From: Antennarius striatus
Taxonomy: Eukaryota > Chordata > Actinopteri > Lophiiformes > Antennariidae
Assembly (NCBI RefSeq): GCF_040054535.1
Contig: NC_090778.1
Coordinates: 12,245,501-12,309,500 of the forward strand
Direction of reading: 5' to 3'
DNA length: 64,000 nt
The notes beneath the pieces were generated by a model. That model worked only from the letters and a program-made list of their open reading frames with translations. It searched no databases and was not told the origin of the DNA. The translations under genes and the position numbers were made by a program. Shown in pieces: positions 58,522 through 64,000 of the stretch (within the stretch, counting starts at the first letter, position 1; every line of letters begins with the position of its first letter).

Positions 58522-59270
58522 CTTTGTCGTCGCTGATAACTCTAACGCTCGGTGAGTGGCGGGCAGGGATTCTCTCTGACCCGAACGTCTACTTTCATTT
58601 GATTCCTCTCGTTTTAAAAGTGTTGCGTTTACTTGTCTCGTTAGATAAAGATCTCAAACTACAGAAGCACGTTTTCCAACTTGTTTCTAAAAGTTTCCAA
58701 AGTTAACTATTGGCTGCTACCTACTCTGATCAGTTCATTTCGTTAGTTATGCCCAGTCAGGCGCTGAGCACTTGTTCAACAAACTTTCAATTGTTTTCTC
58801 ACTTGTATTTGAACGCATATCTGTGCAGTTTGTACCCAAGGTAGTTTTTATTTAAAAAAATTTTTTTTTAAATCATTGCAAATCCCTGTTTCTCCCTGAA
58901 TGGCACATTCTTTTTGGGATCACTGTAGAGGGATGCATGCCACTGGCAACCCAGTGTCAAGTCCTCGTTTAGCACAAAAACTGAACATTGAGGTGGCAAG
59001 AGTCACACCTAGACCTTACATATATGGAGCATTACCTGTGCACTTTAGAATTCATCAGAAGAAAATGGCACTTTTTAATGACTAACTTTTTTGTTTTGTT
59101 TTTTTGTGGTAACGTTTGCTTTGAAACTGGTCTGTAAGGGCCTAAACTTTTTGCCAACTGCAGGTGTATTAAAACTTTCCCTTCCTAGGTCTAAGATGCT
59201 CCATGCCCACGGAGTCATGTTTGAACCAGGGGACGTGTGAAGCAAGTCCAGATGGAAATGGAGAGTGCAG
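58497..59270 (+). CDS. notch1: Notch1 receptor, coding exons 1-2
   Basis: Exon 1 (58497-58551) encodes the signal peptide [19 protein letters not shown] and ends in phase 1 at G/GTGAGT. Exon 2 (59189-59270, acceptor TTCCTAG, donor GTAAGT, phase 2 out) encodes [27 protein letters not shown], the start of EGF repeat 1 with its first Cys residues. Exon sizes (55 and 82 nt) and phases match human NOTCH1 exons 1-2 (61 and 79 nt). Notch1 is the single-pass receptor for Delta/Jagged ligands. The remaining exons lie beyond the window; intron 2 exceeds 4.7 kb, and NOTCH1 intron 2 is also large in mammals. Position beside inpp5e/pmpca supports the call. Whether this is the 1a or 1b teleost copy is not decided. 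Confidence 0.93.
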
Positions 59271-59488
59271 GTAAGTTTTAAAGTTCTGGCTCTTTCTCTT
59301 AAACCAGTGAATTGTTAGGAGAGAGAACCTGTGGAGAAAATGTCTGAGGATGTGGAGTTTGAATTGTCTCAGATGTTCAGATGACATGTGAGCTTTTACA
59401 CTGGTTCAGCGATTTCTGGGAGGCAACTGGTCACAGAGCTCAGACAGAAGTGGACAGAAGTGAGTGGACATTGATGAGGACAGGGCTC

Positions 59489-59490
<2 letters not shown>

Positions 59491-59534
<44 letters not shown>

Positions 59535-59553
59535 CGTGCGTGCGTGTGTGTGT
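59491..59553 (+). repeat. (TG)n microsatellite
   Basis: TG units with a CGTG interruption, in notch1 intron 2. Confidence 0.95.
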
Positions 59554-61696
59554 GTTACTGCCACTACACGTTACAGTCCAATTCTAGCAGCCCTATATCT
59601 TGCTTTTCCTTTCTTTCACAAGCGACAGCTGGGGTTTCCAGAAGCTCAGCGACCATTGTTCTCTATTGCGATTAATTCAGTGTGACTAATCTGGGTGAGG
59701 CTTCCCAGAGAGACCCTCAGAACCTGTCTCCCCTCCCCTCTCATGGGATTGTGTCCCCTCCTCAGTGGCTCTCTTTCTGTCTGTCATTCCTCTGGACAGA
59801 TGGCACTAGCTAAATATTTGTAACCTGCACTGAGTTCTAAAAGTTTTGCATTTGGAAGTTTTGGGTCATCATGTAAAGCAGTGAGCTTCAGCTCTGGTCA
59901 GAAGGTATTTCACAACAATAGAGCTACTTTGTGTTTGGCTCTATCCGACCAGGCATGACTTGCCAGTGTCATCTTACTGTCGCAGAGTTCTAGTGGTTGG
60001 GCCAGTCGGGTCACAGCTACAGAACTACTAGAGCCAGGCAGCCATCTTGGCCCCCCGCCACATCTTAATTTGGTCTGGTTGTGTTATTCACCTCTCAATC
60101 ACACACTCAACCCCCCTCCGCCTCCCCAGCCTCCTCATTGGGCCACAAAGCTATCATTGTGTTCCTGCTCTGCTCTTCTCCTCAGACTTCTCCAATTAAA
60201 CATGGAGGTGGACATCCTCACGGTTTTGAAAATGGTTTTGAGCGGGCATGCAGCAGTCACTGTGTGAAATAGAGTGTCTTTATGTGTGCATTTAACACAC
60301 CGTTCTGTTTGTGTCACCCTGCCACCAGATGAACGGGAACTCTTGAGAAAAAGTTTAGCTTCAACAAGAATCATCAAAATACTCACAGAACTAACATACT
60401 TTAAAGCAGAAGTAGTAATGAAATACCCAAGTAGTCATAGTAGTTGGTTCCGGTGTTACAAATGTGATCATTAGTCATATTATTGTAAGTTGATTTTTTT
60501 TCCAGTTTTTTTTCGAAATTTAACTGATTTTGAGCTTAAATAGACAATAGACATCTATTTTTTTCTGGGAAGTTGGGATACTCTTAACTTTCAAACAATT
60601 TTTTTGTCATTACCTATCAGTCATTGCTGCTAGTCACATTACCGTCAGTGGAGTCCAGTAGGATGCAAAGAATAATATATTTTCTGAAACTCTTCCTAGT
60701 CCTCCCAACAAAAGGACAATGTGGTTTAAACTCAATGCCACTGTGATGTCATAGAGCAGTTTCATTTCAAGCCTAGAATAAGCCCAATCTTGTCCAGAAT
60801 TGCTTTAATAGAAATGTAAAAGACATGGTGATGCTGTATGACAGGATGAATGTCAGGTTTATAAAAATGACTCCTTTTACGCAAGTTTTGTTGAGGTAAT
60901 GCTGCGACTCCTTTGCAGAGCACAGAGGGTAGGATTGTGAATTGAAAGCTGAGCAGAAATGGACGGAAAGGAAAAACCACAACCAGGTGGATCCTGTTAG
61001 AAACTTTACACGAGGAAAGAAAGATGTAGAAGGTCCCACAGTGACAAGTATGATATGTGACTACTGCAGTTAGCTTATTTTATAAATCTATATATTTGTA
61101 GGTAGTTAATTGTCGCCCTGCTTTGCTTGGGAAGTTTAAGTGTAAGTGAATATTTCCTGCTGAAACCTCAATTATTCTTTATAGAGTTATGATTTGGTTT
61201 AAAACTTGCTTTACAATACTGTTTGTTTCTCTGGAGGAAGTCAATGTCACTGGATGCTTTTGTATAGTTTGGAAGAGATGCCTCCTTGACGTACCATACC
61301 AAGAATACCATCCTGCCTCCATATCTGGCCTGACTGATGTGGTGAGATCCTGACTGAAGTTTATCTGCAACTGAAGTTTATCTGTGAAGAACTTTTGAGA
61401 GGTCCATATTTCCTGCACAGGTTTGACAGCAGGAGAAAGCAGTGACAGAGCTGAGTCAGTTCGGAAAAATAACTCCCACATTCCGGTGGGAGAATGCCAG
61501 AATCAAAGCAGGGTTCATCTCTGCCCAGATAGAAGAGAGATGTCGGGCTGGCTTGAGGAAACAAGGGAGAACCTATTATCATTAGTTACATTAGGAATTC
61601 TTGATTGACTTGTTTTTTTCTTTTCACCAGCAAAACCTGAACAGTCCTGAATAAACGGATGAAGTTGAAACAGAGCAAAGTGATTGGAAGTATCAG

Positions 61697-61945
61697 AACT
61701 TTGGTTTGGACATGTCCAGAGGAGAGATAGTGAATATATTGGTAGAAGGATGCTGAGTTTTGAACTGCCAGGCAGGAGGCCTAGAGGAAGACCAAAGAGG
61801 AGGTTTATGGATGAAGTGAAAGAGGACATGAAGGTAGTTGGTGCGAGAGAAGAGGATGCAGAAGACAGGGTTAGATGGGGGCAACTGATTTGCTGTGTCG
61901 ACCCCTGAAGGGAAAAGTCGAAAGGAAAAGAAGAAGAAGAAGGCT
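61697..61945 (+). mobile_element. RTE-like LINE 3' end in notch1 intron 2
   Basis: Reads WFGHVQRRDSEYIGRRML, GRPKRRFMDEVKEDM and EDAEDRVRWGQL, then a stop and a GAAGAAGAAG tail. It is nearly identical to the 3' end of the copy at 55140-56090, so the same subfamily inserted twice within 6 kb. Confidence 0.9.
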
Positions 61946-62137
61946 GGATAGTCAAATTATTTTTGACAAAAAATACCCTGTAATCGCCTGAAATAATCAG
62001 TTTTTCAATCCCACAGTAGTAATAATAAGATAAGTGGTTTTATTTTTTTTTTCCAAAATCCATTTTGAATTTGACAAACTTACCTAAGCTTTATTCATTG
62101 TTTTGAGAAATATGGATTGATTACATCTTCGGTGCAC

Positions 62138-62248
62138 TGGCATCGTGTCGGGAGTGTCCCCTGCCTCATGCCCCCAGTCAGCTGGGATAGACTCCAGCGC
62201 TCCGTGACCCGCATATCGGACAAAGCGAGGGGGGAGGAATGGATTGAT
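62138..62248 (+). repeat. SINE family A tail fragment
   Basis: 'gtcagctgggatagactcca' and 'gcgctccgtgacccgc' match the 3' part of the copy at 49432. Confidence 0.75.
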
Positions 62249-64000
62249 TGGATTGATTACAAATGCCTGTGCTTACCTTCCCTGGCTGCAAATCATATTT
62301 CTGCAAATGACAAAAGATGCTGTTGACGTTTTTCTTTGTTTTTGACACAAACAGTACTTCAGAATATGACTTGTGTTTAAATCTTTGAATTTGTGGATGA
62401 CAAACCCTTACTTTGATAACTTGAGGATGTTAAGGATCCTCTGCTTGAGTTTGATGTTTTTAATTTCCTGCTGGTATGTGCAGCGACTGCTACAGTACGC
62501 ATCCAGTTCAATGAAAGTGACCCCTTGTCTCTCTGGGTTAGCAGATTCCTTAATGGCACCTCTGTTCAACCCTCCCCACCACCCCCGCCAACCAACCCTC
62601 AAACCTCCATTCAGAGTCAGGAAACTCTTGCACTGATCCAAGGGAAGAAAAGGTGCCATATCTGATCATATCAGCATCTCACTAGGAGAAATGCACTGCA
62701 CAACTCTGATATTGCCGCTGCCGGCAGTGTCGAGTCCCTTTTGGTTCAAGTCCGCCTGGTGAGAGGGCTGTTTCTCAGCGCCTTCTGGCTAAATGGACGG
62801 ACTTGGTGGTGTGGAACCTCAACATTGAGGGTTAGCGATAATTGAGCCTCTTTGGCTGGCATATGCCAAGACATATCTCATAAACTTTGAACAGGGACAG
62901 AGAGGAGTGTCAGTCACCATGTGTTTTGAGACAAAGACACTGGGCATACTCAAGCCACACTTCCTCTTTTCTCTTTTTTTCTGTCAGCCAGACCACCTGT
63001 CAGTATGTTAGAACACAACTACAAGGCATATGACTCACACACGGAGCAGCATGCTTCATAATACCCCTGATTACTTGTGGTTTTGCCAATTCAGCTGCAC
63101 ACGTGAACAGGTCGACGTTGTCTGCCAGGTGTGCTTTTAGCATTCAGTCACTCTCACTGCCAGAATTACTTACAGCCTTTCCAGGAGAATAGAGTGTGAT
63201 GCCTTTGTAAGGAGTTACAACAACTTCAGCTTAGAAGCAAGATTTAAAAAAAAAAAAAAAAAAAGATTTTGCGACTGATAACAATCATGGCACAAGAATT
63301 TACAGGATAACTCACTCGCATGTTTAAGCCAGGACTGCCTGCAAGGGGTCAAATGTATGACTATTCAATCTATGTATTTAAATGATATATACATTTATTG
63401 TTCTATTTTCGACATATTGTTGGAATTCATAAGTCATATACTAGCATACAGTCACAATAGTCTCATTTTTAGGTCAGATAGAGTGACTGGCACTTTGTAA
63501 TTATTTCAGCTGTCTAATGCAGATATGTGTACATCTATTAAATCCATTTAGAATAGCATAATAAACAATGACAGAAGTTGTAGTTGTAATGGTTGAATAT
63601 TTTTAAGTTTTTTTTCCAGTAATCCAGTTTTCTGTACATAGATTTGATAAGAGCTGACTCTGCCTACTTTTACTGGTGAGTATTTGACATTTGCTCAAAA
63701 TAACTGGGTTGAAGGGTTGGGTGCACTACTCTGTAATCTTATGAATACAGACCGAATTACGTCCTCACTACCAAGGAGCAATTCACATTAAATCAACTGG
63801 TGCAGAGGAGTGAGAGCGACTAAGGCACACCTAAACATTTCAGACTCAACAAAAACAACACCCACTGCAATGTACTGTATGTGATGTAAAATGTGAGGCG
63901 GCCAGGGCAACAGTCCGACTCCTAGTATATGTCAAAGCTCTTTGTTGAGTTTAATAAGATGAAAGACCACAGCTAATGTTAGCTCATCTAGAGCGAGGGC

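Larger units (their letters stand above)
59271..64000 (+). other. notch1 intron 2 (partial)
   Basis: No exon 3 (EGF repeats) is found before the window ends. It holds (TG)n (59491-59553), an RTE 3' fragment (61697-61945), a SINE-A tail (62138-62248), a poly-A run (63247-63263) and an E-box cluster near 63092-63131. Confidence 0.75.

Noticed and set aside
59271-64000. notch1 exon 3 within the window
   Set aside because: No minus or plus frame shows spaced Cys typical of EGF repeats with suitable splice sites; the next exon must lie beyond 64000.

Overview
This window is vertebrate nuclear DNA, almost certainly from a ray-finned (teleost) fish. The evidence is short-exon genes with GT-AG introns, a methionine-rich gamma-M lens crystallin (an aquatic-vertebrate class), long dinucleotide and tetranucleotide microsatellites, and fish-type SINEs, L2-like and RTE-like LINEs and a Tigger-type DNA transposon. 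I cannot name the species. Coordinates of spliced genes below come from reading splice sites and codon phase by eye, not from transcripts.

Layout. At 1-10561 on the minus strand lie (a) the middle exons of a multi-immunoglobulin-domain protein that runs off the left edge and (b) a compact three-exon gene for an unrecognised 130-residue protein with a signal peptide, a leucine-zipper coiled coil and a hydrophobic C-terminal tail. At 11593-17918 (+) is a complete 13-exon pmpca (mitochondrial processing peptidase alpha, 517 aa). At 19269-23758 (-), tail-to-tail with pmpca, is a complete 10-coding-exon inpp5e (ciliary phosphoinositide 5-phosphatase, 582 aa, CaaX end). At 26126-27310 (+) is a three-exon gamma-M crystallin with its own TATA box. 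About 31 kb without a recognisable host gene follows (27.3-58.5 kb), filled with SINEs, RTE fragments, microsatellites and a foldback element. At 58497-59270 (+) are coding exons 1 and 2 of notch1; the rest of the window is its intron 2.

The pmpca-inpp5e-notch1 order matches the block on human chromosome 9q34.3, but sec16a, which lies between INPP5E and NOTCH1 in human, is not recognisable here, and a lens crystallin sits in its place. The genes do not form a pathway: they are a housekeeping mitochondrial protease subunit, a ciliary lipid phosphatase, a lens structural protein and a signalling receptor kept together by synteny. The most promising unknowns are the leucine-zipper protein at 10.0-10.6 kb and the foldback element at 56.9-57.4 kb.
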